Positions 1-7,864 are shown, counted from the first letter of the stretch. The stretch is DNA of 15,362 bases from an uncultured Caryophanales bacterium (GCA_947303225.1 CAMYXG010000014.1:1-15362), one strand, 5' to 3'. Made by a program: numbers and translations. Notes: generated from the sequence alone by a model not told the origin.

Positions 1-15
1 AAGGAGATGAGAAAC

Positions 16-222
16 ATGAAACTAAGATTACAGCATTCAAAAACAGTTTATAATTATCAAGATGCTAAGAAGATTTATTTTTCTAATTCTACATCTAAGT
101 GTTATTTGTTTGAAAAAACAGATAGTTCTAATATTCATGTTTGTCACTTACTGCCAAGAAAGCCAGTTGTTGTACATAACAAAACAGGATTGGTTGTATA
201 TACTGGGAAAAATAGATCTTAG
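16..222 (+). CDS. Small hypothetical protein, 68 aa
   Basis: I do not recognise this protein and assign no function. It is a short basic protein with no clear membrane segment or signal peptide; it holds two Cys (residues 30 and 43) and a valine-rich C-terminal part. The ATG at 16 is chosen because AGGAG at 2-6 lies 9 bases before it; an in-frame ATG at 7 touches that site and would be too close. The stop codon lies in the loop of a hairpin followed by T residues, which fits a real 3' end. Because the window begins just upstream, its promoter is not visible. Its small size leaves some doubt that it is coding. Confidence 0.5.
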   Translation: MKLRLQHSKTVYNYQDAKKIYFSNSTSKCYLFEKTDSSNIHVCHLLPRKPVVVHNKTGLVVYTGKNRS

Positions 223-240
223 TCTATTTTTCTTTTGTTT
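208..240 (+). terminator. Probable intrinsic terminator after the small first gene
   Basis: A 9-bp perfect stem, AAAAATAGA (208-216) with TCTATTTTT (223-231), closes a 6-base loop and runs into a T-rich tail. The stem has only one G-C pair per arm, so it is weak, but the position at the gene end supports it. Confidence 0.5.
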
Positions 241-262
241 TATTGTTAAGTCGGAGGTATTT

Positions 263-1159
263 ATGAATTTAAACTTTGAATTATATAAAATATTTTATTA
301 TGTTTGTTCTTATATGAGTATTACAGATGCTGCTAGGCATTTATTTGTTTCACAGCCAGCTATTACGAAGCAAATTCAAAATTTGGAGCAAGCTCTAGGA
401 GTTGTTTTATTTGTTCGTAGTAGAAAAGGATTAGAATTAACAGAAGATGGAAAACAGTTATTCAAAGAAATTAAAGGTCCTGTTGAAAAATTATTATCTA
501 TTGAAAGTAGTAGAGGGACTATTCCTAATACTGTTCGTATCATAGCGGGATATTCTACTAGTAAAAACTTCTTATTAAAGGTTTTATCAAAATATGATGA
601 GATTTATCCTGATGTTAAATTTGAAGTTAATTTTTATCCTTATCATGAGGCGATTGATCGATTACGAAATGGTCAAACTGATTTAATTTTTGTTAATTTG
701 AAGAATCATCCTAATCGTGATTTTGATGGGTTAAAATTAAAAAAATGTTTTGATGTACATGATATTTTTGTTGTTCATAAAGATTATAAAGGGGAAGTTC
801 CTGATGTATTAAATATATTGGATTTGAATCAATATTCTATTGTTTGTAAGTCGGGAAAATCTGTTGCGAGAAATATGATAGAAGAAGTATTTTCTAAAAA
901 GAAGAAAAAGTTTCATCCAAAATATGAATTATCTAATAATTGGTTGATTGAAGAATATGTAAAGGATTGTAAAGGAATAGGTCTTGTTACTAAAGAATAT
1001 ATAACAGAAGAATTAGCAAATGGAGAATTGATTGAAGTACCTAGTAATATTCCTTTACCGGTTAGGGATATTGGATATGCTTTAAGAAAAGATTATCTTT
1101 ATAATCAGTTTATTGAAGAATTTATGAAAGAATTAAAAAATAGTTTTCATGTTTATTAA
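263..1159 (+). CDS. LysR-family transcriptional regulator
   Basis: A 298-residue LysR-type regulator, the usual family length. Residues about 5-62 form the winged helix-turn-helix, with the typical segment SITDAARHLFVSQPAITKQ (19-37) followed by NLEQALGVVLFVRSRKGLEL. Residues from about 88 to the end are the co-inducer-binding domain (periplasmic-binding-protein fold). The start is fixed by GGAGGT at 253-258, 5 bases before the ATG; a longer frame reaching upstream to 62 overlaps the preceding gene and lacks a ribosome site. LysR proteins usually sense a small metabolite and often control a divergent neighbour, but here the gene runs in the same direction as the cell-wall genes and is closed by its own terminator, so the target cannot be read from context. 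Effector unknown. Confidence 0.93.
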   Translation: MNLNFELYKIFYYVCSYMSITDAARHLFVSQPAITKQIQNLEQALGVVLFVRSRKGLELTEDGKQLFKEIKGPVEKLLSIESSRGTIPNTVRIIAGYSTSKNFLLKVLSKYDEIYPDVKFEVNFYPYHEAIDRLRNGQTDLIFVNLKNHPNRDFDGLKLKKCFDVHDIFVVHKDYKGEVPDVLNILDLNQYSIVCKSGKSVARNMIEEVFSKKKKKFHPKYELSNNWLIEEYVKDCKGIGLVTKEYITEELANGELIEVPSNIPLPVRDIGYALRKDYLYNQFIEEFMKELKNSFHVY

Positions 1160-1183
1160 GAGTGATAAATTCACTCTTTTTTT
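1158..1183 (+). terminator. Intrinsic terminator after the LysR gene
   Basis: Stem AAGAGTG (1158-1164) pairs with CACTCTT (1172-1178) around a 7-base loop and is followed by an unbroken T run to 1183. It overlaps the LysR stop codon and separates that gene from the penicillin-binding protein gene. Confidence 0.75.
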
Positions 1184-1206
1184 CATATTCTTTTATGGGG
1201 TGTTAT

Positions 1207-3108
1207 ATGTTTGTCCGAGAGATTGATAAAAGAATTAGAATATTATTTTTAGTTTTATTCATACCTTTTGTTTTAATTATTCTTAGAGTGATTTATATTC
1301 AAGTTTTTCAATATAAAAAATTAAACTCTTATGCTAAAGATTTATGGAGTAGAGATTTAGAACTAGAGGCAGATCGAGGAAAAATATTAGATCGTAATGG
1401 TATTGTATTAGCGGATAATTTAACTACAACTTCTTTGGTTTTAATCCCTAATCAAATTAAAGATAAGAAAGAAGTAACGGAAGAATTATCTAAGATTTTG
1501 AATATATCTTTTGAGGATATGAAGAAACATGTGTATAAAAAGACTTCCATTGAGAGGGTTCATCCTGAGGGAAGAAGATTATCATATGATGTTGCTGAAA
1601 AGATTCAGAAATTAGAGTTTGAAGGTGTTTACCTTGTTAAGGAAGCTAAGCGTTATTATCCATATCATGATTTGTTATCTCATACTCTTGGTTATGTTGG
1701 TATTGATAATCAGGGATTATCTGGTTTAGAATTACAATATGATTCTTATTTAACTGGAAAGAATGGTGCAATACAATATTTTTCTGATGCTCATGGAAAT
1801 CGATTAAAAATGTCAGATGTATATATCGCTCCTACTTCTGGTATGAATATTAATTTAACAGTTGATATTCATATTCAGCAATCTTTAGAAAGAGAAATGG
1901 ATAATATTGTAGATATGTTTCATCCAGATATGGCTTTAGCTCTTGTTGTAAATCCAAAAACAGGTGAAATACTTGGAATGAGTTCAACACCAGATTTTGA
2001 TCCAAATGAATATCAAAAATATGATAGTGCTACTTTGAGTCGTAATTATCCTATTTGGGCTTCTTATGAGCCAGGAAGTACTTTTAAGGTTGTTACAATG
2101 GCTTCTGCAATTGAGGAAAAAGTAGTGGATATTTTTAAAGATCGATTTTATGATGCTGGAAAAGTGAATGTAGATGGTAGTATTTTAAAATGCTGGAAAG
2201 CTGGAGGACATGGGGATCAAACTTTTTTGGAAGTATTACAAAATTCTTGTAATCCTGGGTTTGTTCGATTAGGTCAATTGTTAGGAAAAGAGAAACTTTT
2301 TTCTTATATTCATCAGTTTGGCTTTGGAGAAAAGACAGGAGTTGATTTGAATGGGGAAGGTCAAGGAATTGTTTTTCCTCTTAATAGAGTAGGAAATGTG
2401 GAATTAGCTACTTCTGCTTTTGGACAAGGACCTAGTGTTACTCCTATTCAACAGGTTATGGCAGTATCTGCTGTTGTAAATGGAGGCTATTTATATCGAC
2501 CATATATTGTAAAGAGTGTTAGTGATCATACGAATAGTGTAGTTAAGGAATATTCTAAAGTTATGAGAAGACGTGTTATTAGCCAACAAACTTCTGCTAT
2601 CATGAGAATTGCTTTAGAACATGTTGTTGCGAAAGGTGGAGGAAAAAGTGCTTATATTGAAGGGTATCGTGTTGGTGGAAAAACGGGTACTGCTCAAAAG
2701 AGTGAAAATGGAGTTTATTTAGTCAATAATTATATTATGTCTTTTATGGCAGTTGTTCCTTCTAATGATCCAGAGGCAGTATTATATTTAGCAATTGATA
2801 ATCCTAAAAATACTGCTATGTTATCTAGTTATACAACGACTCCAATTGCTAGAAGAATTTTGTTGGATATTATTGATGCTTTAAAGATATCTAAGCAAAA
2901 AGGAGAAGTTGATAAAGATTTAGAGTGGAATGATAAAGTAACTTATGAAGTTCCTAATGTTATTGGAAAAAGTATTGATGAGGCAAAGAAAGAATTGATT
3001 CATTTTAAAGTAGTGACAGAAGGAGATGGAAATATTGTTTTTGAACAATCACCCCGAGGAGGAGAAAAAATAGAGGATGGTAGTATAGTACGGCTTTTTT
3101 TGAAATAA
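1207..3108 (+). CDS. Class B penicillin-binding protein (FtsI/SpoVD type) with PASTA domain
   Basis: A 633-residue peptidoglycan transpeptidase that cross-links the stem peptides of septal glycan. Residues about 11-31 are one N-terminal membrane anchor. A dimerisation (pedestal) domain follows, including DRGKILDRNGIVLAD. The transpeptidase domain carries all three motifs: SxxK as STFK (291-294, Ser291 the acylated nucleophile), SxN as SCN (347-349), and KTGT (492-495). The last 55 residues (about 578-633) are one PASTA domain (YEVPNVIGKS onward), as in SpoVD and some Gram-positive division PBPs. The ATG at 1207 is preferred over upstream ATGs because GGGGTG at 1197-1202 precedes it. It sits before mraY and the SEDS gene, its expected polymerase partner. 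A clear promoter was not found. SpoVD versus vegetative FtsI/Pbp2B cannot be decided from sequence alone. Confidence 0.93.
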   Translation: MFVREIDKRIRILFLVLFIPFVLIILRVIYIQVFQYKKLNSYAKDLWSRDLELEADRGKILDRNGIVLADNLTTTSLVLIPNQIKDKKEVTEELSKILNISFEDMKKHVYKKTSIERVHPEGRRLSYDVAEKIQKLEFEGVYLVKEAKRYYPYHDLLSHTLGYVGIDNQGLSGLELQYDSYLTGKNGAIQYFSDAHGNRLKMSDVYIAPTSGMNINLTVDIHIQQSLEREMDNIVDMFHPDMALALVVNPKTGEILGMSSTPDFDPNEYQKYDSATLSRNYPIWASYEPGSTFKVVTMASAIEEKVVDIFKDRFYDAGKVNVDGSILKCWKAGGHGDQTFLEVLQNSCNPGFVRLGQLLGKEKLFSYIHQFGFGEKTGVDLNGEGQGIVFPLNRVGNVELATSAFGQGPSVTPIQQVMAVSAVVNGGYLYRPYIVKSVSDHTNSVVKEYSKVMRRRVISQQTSAIMRIALEHVVAKGGGKSAYIEGYRVGGKTGTAQKSENGVYLVNNYIMSFMAVVPSNDPEAVLYLAIDNPKNTAMLSSYTTTPIARRILLDIIDALKISKQKGEVDKDLEWNDKVTYEVPNVIGKSIDEAKKELIHFKVVTEGDGNIVFEQSPRGGEKIEDGSIVRLFLK

Positions 3109-3130
3109 AAATCCCATTATTTTTAAAATG

Positions 3131-3139
3131 TGATACAAT
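3131..3139 (+). promoter_or_regulatory. Extended -10 promoter for the coiled-coil gene
   Basis: TGATACAAT matches the extended -10 form TGnTATAAT with one mismatch. No good -35 is visible at the right distance. Transcription would begin near 3146, about 8-9 bases before the ATG, so the mRNA would be almost leaderless and its weak GGTGAT (3146-3151) would be at the very 5' end. Confidence 0.5.
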
Positions 3140-3154
3140 GTTTATGGTGATACT

Positions 3155-4759
3155 ATGGATGAGACAATTGGAGCAAAAGGTGGAAAAAACGATAGAAAAC
3201 GATCTCTTATGATTTCTAAGAGAATAAAGAAAAAGTTACAAGAACAAGAAGAAAAAGAAATTTCAGAATTGGAACAAAAGGTAAAAAAACAGCAAAAATA
3301 TACTTTAATTCGAACAATTCCTATTATATTATTTGGCGGAACTGTTCAAACTCTTTATGATGTTTCTAGAAATAAAGGTATTGATACAAAAGAAGAGGAA
3401 GGATCTAAATGGCGAATTAAGGAATATGATGCTGATGTTTCTTCTAAAACACCTCTTGAAGAGAAAATAGAGAAAGCAAAAAAAAGTCAAGAAAAAGAGA
3501 ATCAAAAGAAAAAAGTAGTTGTTGTGCTAGAGGATGGAACAGAAGTTACGGTTTCACTTCCTGTTATAAAGGAAGAACAAAAACAATCACAGATAGAGGA
3601 TTCTTCCAAAAAGAAAAAAGAACAAACTTCTTCTATGATTGATTCTCATGAACATGTTTTTTTTGATGATCAAGCATCTGAAATTAATGAGGAACAATTA
3701 TCTGATGGAGTTCGTAATCGATTACAAAAATTGAAAGCTCGTAAAATTATTGAAACATATGAAGAAGAGTTAAAAGATATTCGATATGAATTACGTCAAT
3801 TAACATCTGATTATCAAGTGTTAGCAAAACAAGAAGAGGAGATTATTTATTCCCATGAAGCAACTGAGATTCTTGAAAAACTATCTAATGTCATAGATCG
3901 AATAGAACGTTTAAAAAGAAAAATTAAAATTGAAGATTTAGATCAGTATGATGATAATTATATCTATACTTTAATAGAAGATTATTTGTTTGAATTTCGA
4001 AATGGTCATGTGATTGATGAAGTAAAGGATTCTCCTTTATATGTGTTAATTGCAGAAAAATTAAATGAATTAGAAACAGAAAAAGATACTTTAGATAAGC
4101 GAGTTCGTAATAAAAAAGAATTATTAGAAGAAAGAGAAGAACGTTTTGAAAAATTACGAGAGCAGTTTTTTTCTATTGAAAAAATGAATCAAGAATTATT
4201 AGATTTTCAAAATGAACAAGATTATTTACTTCGTGAGGTACAAGAGAAAATAAAAAATGCTGTTTCTGTTGAGGAACGGGTTAAAGTTGAAGTAGAAGCA
4301 TTGAATTTACAAAGTAGAAGATTATTGCGATTATTGGCTTTTCAAATGCTGTTTCCTGGATCTCGTGGTGCCAAACGTTTTGCTGCTACTACAGCTGCTT
4401 ATCTTTACTTTGCTAGACAGATTATTCATCCTAAAACAACTACTCGTAAGTATAAAGTAATTACTGTAAAGGATTATAGTGAGGAAATTGCGAATAGTAT
4501 GCATTCGTTAGATGATGCGAGTTTGTTGTTAGAAAAGACAAATCAACAAATTGATAAAATGATAACGGAAATCAAAGAAACTTTTCAAGATTATATTGGA
4601 GTTGTTCCAGAGTGTGATTCTTTACTTTCTCATTTACAGGAAGTAAAAAGAGATTTAGAGGAAAAAGAATATGAAATGGATAAAATAAAAAATCAACAAA
4701 TTCAATTGATGGAAAAAAATAATGCTAAAGTGAAAAAAAGAGGAGAATATCCAATGTAA
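3155..4759 (+). CDS. Unknown charged coiled-coil protein in the cell-wall cluster
   Basis: A 534-residue protein that I do not recognise. It is very rich in Lys and Glu. Residues 13-48 are basic/charged helix; 51-62 (LIRTIPIILFGG) is a short hydrophobic stretch; 80-180 is low-complexity and charged, with a possible beta strand pair at 120-137. Long heptad-like helical segments cover roughly 185-260 and 298-395, a second apolar stretch lies at 390-425, and a last helix at 450-525. Such a layout suggests a structural, membrane-associated or scaffold protein. The ATG at 3155 has GGTGAT four to nine bases before it. The gene sits between the PBP and mraY, where murE or other wall genes would often be, so a role in envelope or division is a reasonable guess from position only. 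It has its own promoter and is followed by another before mraY. Confidence 0.8.
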   Translation: MDETIGAKGGKNDRKRSLMISKRIKKKLQEQEEKEISELEQKVKKQQKYTLIRTIPIILFGGTVQTLYDVSRNKGIDTKEEEGSKWRIKEYDADVSSKTPLEEKIEKAKKSQEKENQKKKVVVVLEDGTEVTVSLPVIKEEQKQSQIEDSSKKKKEQTSSMIDSHEHVFFDDQASEINEEQLSDGVRNRLQKLKARKIIETYEEELKDIRYELRQLTSDYQVLAKQEEEIIYSHEATEILEKLSNVIDRIERLKRKIKIEDLDQYDDNYIYTLIEDYLFEFRNGHVIDEVKDSPLYVLIAEKLNELETEKDTLDKRVRNKKELLEEREERFEKLREQFFSIEKMNQELLDFQNEQDYLLREVQEKIKNAVSVEERVKVEVEALNLQSRRLLRLLAFQMLFPGSRGAKRFAATTAAYLYFARQIIHPKTTTRKYKVITVKDYSEEIANSMHSLDDASLLLEKTNQQIDKMITEIKETFQDYIGVVPECDSLLSHLQEVKRDLEEKEYEMDKIKNQQIQLMEKNNAKVKKRGEYPM

Positions 4760-4782
4760 ACTATTGTGTAAATTTGTCTAAT

Positions 4783-4814
4783 TTGTCATTTTCTTTACTT
4801 ATTTGTGATATAAT
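4783..4814 (+). promoter_or_regulatory. Promoter for mraY
   Basis: An extended -10, TGATATAAT (4806-4814), perfect in the TATAAT hexamer, lies 24 bases before the mraY ATG. A TTGTCA at 4783-4788 could be the -35 but the 20-base spacing is long; the TGn extension may make up for it. Confidence 0.65.
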
Positions 4815-4838
4815 ATTTTGAGAAATGGAGTTGATGAC

Positions 4839-5819
4839 ATGCTATTATTAACCAAAGCGATTTTTGCTGTTATGATTGGTTTTTTATCATCTACTGTGTT
4901 AGGACTAATGATGCTTCCATTGTTACGAAAACTGCGTGTAGGACAAAAAATATCAATCTTTGTAGGAGAAACTCATCGAAAAAAAGAAGGTACTCCTACT
5001 ATGGGAGGATTAATTTTTATACTTCCAACTATGCTTGCTACTTTATGGCTAATACTTACTAATCGAATTTCTTATACTTCAAATTTAGGAATTGTATTAT
5101 TAGTATTTATTGGATATGCTTGTATTGGTTTATTAGATGACTTTTTATCGATTCGAAAAGGGAATAATGAGGGACTTACAACATATCAAAAGCTTTTTAT
5201 GCAAGTTTTGATTGCTATTGGCTTTTTCTATATTTATATGCGAAGTGGTGGACAGACTGCTTGGGTTGTTGGTACTTTACATATTGATTTGGAATTTGGT
5301 TGGTTGTATGGATTGGCTATTTTATTTATTTTGGTTGGAGCTAGTAATGCTGTTAATTTGACAGATGGTTTAGATGGATTGGCTGGAGGTTTATCGGCTA
5401 TTGCTTTTATTGCTTTTTCTTTGATTTCATTGTCTGTTGGTTTTGAGGAAATTGGTATCTTTAGCTTAATCTTAACTGGAAGTTTAATGGGATTTTTGAT
5501 TTATAATACACATCCAGCAAAAGTATTTATGGGAGATACTGGTTCTCTTGCTTTGGGAGCCGTTATGGGAGCGATTGCTATTTTAACTCATCGTGAATTA
5601 ACTTTATTGGTAGTTGCTTCTGTGTTTGTTGTTGAAACATTAAGTGTTATCGTACAGACCTTTTGGGTACAGGTTCTTCATAGAAAACTATTTTTAATGA
5701 CTCCACTTCATCATCATTTTGAAAAAATAGGTTGGTGTGAAACTGATATTGTTAAATTATTTTGGGTTATCGGTTTAGTTCTTGCTATGGCAGGAATAAT
5801 CTTTGGAGTTTGGTTTTAG
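4839..5819 (+). CDS. mraY: Phospho-N-acetylmuramoyl-pentapeptide transferase
   Basis: Transfers phospho-MurNAc-pentapeptide from the UDP nucleotide to undecaprenyl phosphate at the inner face of the membrane, giving lipid I, the first membrane step of peptidoglycan synthesis. The 326-residue protein is a many-pass membrane protein of normal family length. It shows the family signatures: TPTMGG near the N terminus (52-57), the Asp pair LLDDFLSIRKG (Asp100, Asp101), NLTDGLDGLAGG (173-184, with Asp176 and Asp179), VFMGDTGSL (Asp233), and the histidine cluster PLHHHFE (His291-293). ATG 4839 is chosen because GGAG at 4827-4830 precedes it by 8 bases; an in-frame TTG at 4818 lies between the -10 and the ribosome site. 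It has its own promoter and a strong terminator, so it can be expressed alone. The gene after it in many genomes, murD, is missing here. Confidence 0.97.
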   Translation: MLLLTKAIFAVMIGFLSSTVLGLMMLPLLRKLRVGQKISIFVGETHRKKEGTPTMGGLIFILPTMLATLWLILTNRISYTSNLGIVLLVFIGYACIGLLDDFLSIRKGNNEGLTTYQKLFMQVLIAIGFFYIYMRSGGQTAWVVGTLHIDLEFGWLYGLAILFILVGASNAVNLTDGLDGLAGGLSAIAFIAFSLISLSVGFEEIGIFSLILTGSLMGFLIYNTHPAKVFMGDTGSLALGAVMGAIAILTHRELTLLVVASVFVVETLSVIVQTFWVQVLHRKLFLMTPLHHHFEKIGWCETDIVKLFWVIGLVLAMAGIIFGVWF

Positions 5820-5845
5820 AAGCTTGATTGATCAGGCTTTTTTTT
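5820..5845 (+). terminator. Intrinsic terminator after mraY
   Basis: Stem AAGCTTGA (5820-5827) pairs with TCAGGCTT (5832-5839), one G-U pair, loop TTGA, then a run of eight T from 5838 to 5845. It begins directly at the mraY stop and separates mraY from the SEDS gene. Confidence 0.85.
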
Positions 5846-5892
5846 GTTCTTTTTTTTGATTTATAAAATATACTTTAATAGGTGAGAAATCA

Positions 5893-6882
5893 ATGAAAAT
5901 GGACAAGATATTGCTTTTTACAGTAATTGTTTTAGCTATTTTTGGTTTATTTATGATTTATTCTTCTTCTAGTATTTGGGCAGATTATAAATTTCACGAT
6001 TCGTTTCATTATGTTAAATATCAAGGAGTTTTTTTTCTATTGGGATTGTTTATTATGATTATTGTTTCTAAAATTCCTTATCGATTTTATTATCAGTTTT
6101 CTAATTTGATATTATTTTTTAGTTTTTTATTGCTTGTTCTTGTTTTAATTCCTGGAATTGGAAGTGTTAGGAATGGAAGTAGAAGTTGGTTTGGGATTGG
6201 TTCTTTTGGAATACAACCTAGTGAAGCTGCTAAAATTAGTTTGATTATTTTTACTAGTAAGTATCTTTCTTTTAGTGGAGACTATATTAAAAAATTCTGG
6301 AAGGGAATTGTTCCGGTTCTTTGTATTGTTTTAATATTTTTTGGATTGATTATGTTACAGCCAGATCTTGGAACCGGTATGATTCTTGTAATATCAATTC
6401 TTTCTATTTTATTTATTGCAGGAGCTGATTTGCGTTTTTTTATAGGAGGAGGTATCTTTGGTATTATTGGAGTAATTGCTTTAATTGTTATAGCACCATA
6501 TAGAATGAAAAGAATTACTTCTTTTATGAATCCTTGGAATGATGCACTTGGTACAGGATTTCAGATGATTCAAAGTTTATATGCTATAGGTCCTGGTGGA
6601 TTACTTGGTAATGGATATTTGAACTCTGTTCAAAAACATTTTTATTTACCTGAACCACAAACTGATTTTATTTTTTCTATTATTGCTGAAGAGTTTGGTG
6701 TTATGGGAGCAATCTTTATTGTTTCTTTATTTGTTCTTCTATTTTATCGAGGAGTTATGATTGCAAACCATACCAATGATTTATTTTCAAAATACTTATC
6801 TTTTGGAATTCTATTTCAAATTATTTTTCAAGCAATTATGAATCTTATGGTTGTTGTTGGATTAATTCCTATTACAGGGTAA
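5893..6882 (+). pseudogene. ftsW: SEDS glycosyltransferase (FtsW/SpoVE type), 3' end missing
   Basis: SEDS proteins polymerise lipid II into glycan strands and work with a class B PBP. This frame gives 329 residues with about eight membrane segments and clear family motifs: GSRSWFGIGSFGIQPSEAAK (95-114), QPDLGTG (156-162), and the extracytoplasmic PEPQTDFIFSIIAEEFG (253-269), with Asp258 matching the essential Asp of the family. It stops right after VVGLIPITG; in FtsW, SpoVE and RodA this segment is followed by a P-F-x-S-Y-G-G-S-S loop and a last membrane helix, so roughly 35-45 residues are absent. No other frame after 6882 continues the protein. The sequence to the right is unlike the host genes, so an insertion has most likely split the gene. 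Start ATG 5893 has AGGTGAG (5880-5886) 6 bases before it. SEDS identity is certain; ftsW versus spoVE or rodA is inferred from the mraY and PBP neighbours. Confidence 0.85.
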
Positions 6883-6905
6883 GTCCTACTATGTAACTGA
6901 TAACT
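6865..6905. other. Host/element junction, candidate attachment site half
   Basis: This is where FtsW homology ends (codon GGG at 6877-6879) and foreign sequence begins. The bases around it (CCTATTACAGGGTAAGTCC then TACTATG) have some imperfect dyad symmetry such as serine-recombinase sites show, but I could not find the matching copy because the other end of the element is outside the window. The exact crossover point is not known. Confidence 0.4.
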
Positions 6906-6910
6906 ACAAT

Positions 6911-6930
6911 TAAAATAAACCTTTATTTTA
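6911..6930. repeat. Perfect inverted repeat near the left junction
   Basis: TAAAATAAA (6911-6919) and TTTATTTTA (6922-6930) are exact inverted copies separated by CC. There is no T tail on either strand, so it is not a normal terminator. It may be a protein-binding site at the element end, or chance in AT-rich DNA. The rest of the gap 6883-7108 is AT-rich with no further gene that I can see. Confidence 0.35.
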
Positions 6931-7031
6931 AAAGGATTTCGAGAGTTTAGTAAAAAATAAATAAGATAAAAAATTGATAAAATTAACAAAAATTATAAAA
7001 AAATATAAAATTTTGCAGATAAAAAATAGGG

Positions 7032-7053
7032 GTAATTTTCCCATTACTGCAAA
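7032..7053. promoter_or_regulatory. Operator-like dyad, copy 1
   Basis: The hairpin-like dyad GTAAT-TTTCCC-ATTAC (7032-7047) is followed by TGCAAA (7048-7053). The 14 bases TAATTTTCCCATTA (7033-7046) and the following TGCAAA occur again at 13558-13581, next to the XRE regulator gene. It lies 55-76 bases before the methyltransferase-like gene, downstream of weak promoter-like sequence (TTAACA at 6983, TATAAA at 7004). Binding by the XRE regulator is an inference. Confidence 0.45.
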
Positions 7054-7108
7054 AAAGTTGATTTGAGCAATACCAAAGATACCTCACATATTTTTGGAGG
7101 AAAATTTA

Positions 7109-7807
7109 ATGATAAGAAAAGTAGATGTTGGAAGTGTTTTTGGTACTGCCCAAAGAACAAGTTATGAATATATGAAACTACTAAATGAAAAAACTAATGG
7201 TAATTTTAGAACATTAGTTGTTGATGATAAAGATGGACTTCATTCAATACCTTTTGCTACTCATGGTTCTAAGGTAGTTATGTATGAACCAAATGAAGTT
7301 TATATAAATGGTGGTGTTATAGATGATATTAATATTACACCCATTACTAATAGAAAATACTTTAAAGAATATGAGTCTAAAATAGAAATTAGAAATACTA
7401 ATTTTTATGAATCTAAAGTTGAAGATAAATATGACTTTGTATATTGTTATCGTTCTTTACATGAAAGTCATAATAAAAAGATACCTATGAAAAGAAAAAT
7501 AAGAAAATTACTTTCTTCTGTTAAAGATGATGGTTATATTTATATTTTTTATCATATGGCTAAAAATGAAAAAGATATTAGTAACTTTTCTAGAAATCAA
7601 TATTTTAGAAAAGGAGAAATGAAAACATATTTTGATCCTAGAGTATGGGAGATTATAACTATAATTGAAAATGATTATTGTACTAACCATAATGGACACC
7701 CTTATCACAAAAAGAATCATGAACATCGTGTTGGACATATATTTGCTAGAAAGAAAAATACTAGATTAGTACATAAATATTATTATGAAATAATTGGTGT
7801 CAGATAA
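7109..7807 (+). CDS. TehB-like SAM-dependent methyltransferase homologue, degraded motif I
   Basis: A 232-residue protein resembling class I methyltransferases of the TehB (tellurite/thiopurine-type) group. What supports this is the order of segments: LVVDDKDGLHSIPFATHGSKV (36-56) in the place of motif I, an acidic strand end VMYEPN, YDFVYCYRSLHES (108-120) in the place of motif IV, then YFRKGEMKTYF (165-175) and a C-terminal HIFARKK like the TehB ending. Motif I normally reads DxGxGxG; here only one of those glycines is left, so SAM binding is doubtful. A histidine-rich stretch (His194, 197, 200, 204, 206, 210) is unusual. Start ATG 7109 has GGAGG (7096-7100) 8 bases upstream. It precedes the hsdRMS operon on the same strand, but hsdR has its own promoter. 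The substrate is unknown; it is unlikely to be the DNA methylase of the system since HsdM is present. Confidence 0.7.
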   Translation: MIRKVDVGSVFGTAQRTSYEYMKLLNEKTNGNFRTLVVDDKDGLHSIPFATHGSKVVMYEPNEVYINGGVIDDINITPITNRKYFKEYESKIEIRNTNFYESKVEDKYDFVYCYRSLHESHNKKIPMKRKIRKLLSSVKDDGYIYIFYHMAKNEKDISNFSRNQYFRKGEMKTYFDPRVWEIITIIENDYCTNHNGHPYHKKNHEHRVGHIFARKKNTRLVHKYYYEIIGVR

Positions 7808-7855
7808 TAAATAGCATCTTTTTTTGCTAGAAATCGTGTGATAAAGGCGATTATA

Positions 7856-7864
7856 TGTTATAAT
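7856..7864 (+). promoter_or_regulatory. Promoter of the hsdRMS operon
   Basis: TGTTATAAT is a perfect extended -10 box, 37 bases before the hsdR ATG. The wider 12 bases ATATGTTATAAT (7853-7864) are identical to the promoter of the 13654 gene (13613-13624), and both have GGCGAT upstream at different distances. No good -35 is visible. Confidence 0.65.

Noticed and set aside
6880..6882. ftsW stop explained by a sequencing frameshift
   Set aside because: I read the other frames after 6880: none gives the P-F-x-S-Y-G-G-S-S continuation, so a single indel does not explain it.
7508..7738. Open frame on the minus strand inside the methyltransferase-like gene
   Set aside because: Lies fully opposite a well supported gene, has low-complexity composition and no ribosome site; a shadow frame.
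7812..7830. Terminator between the methyltransferase-like gene and hsdR
   Set aside because: Only 4-5 pair stems around the T run; too weak to call.
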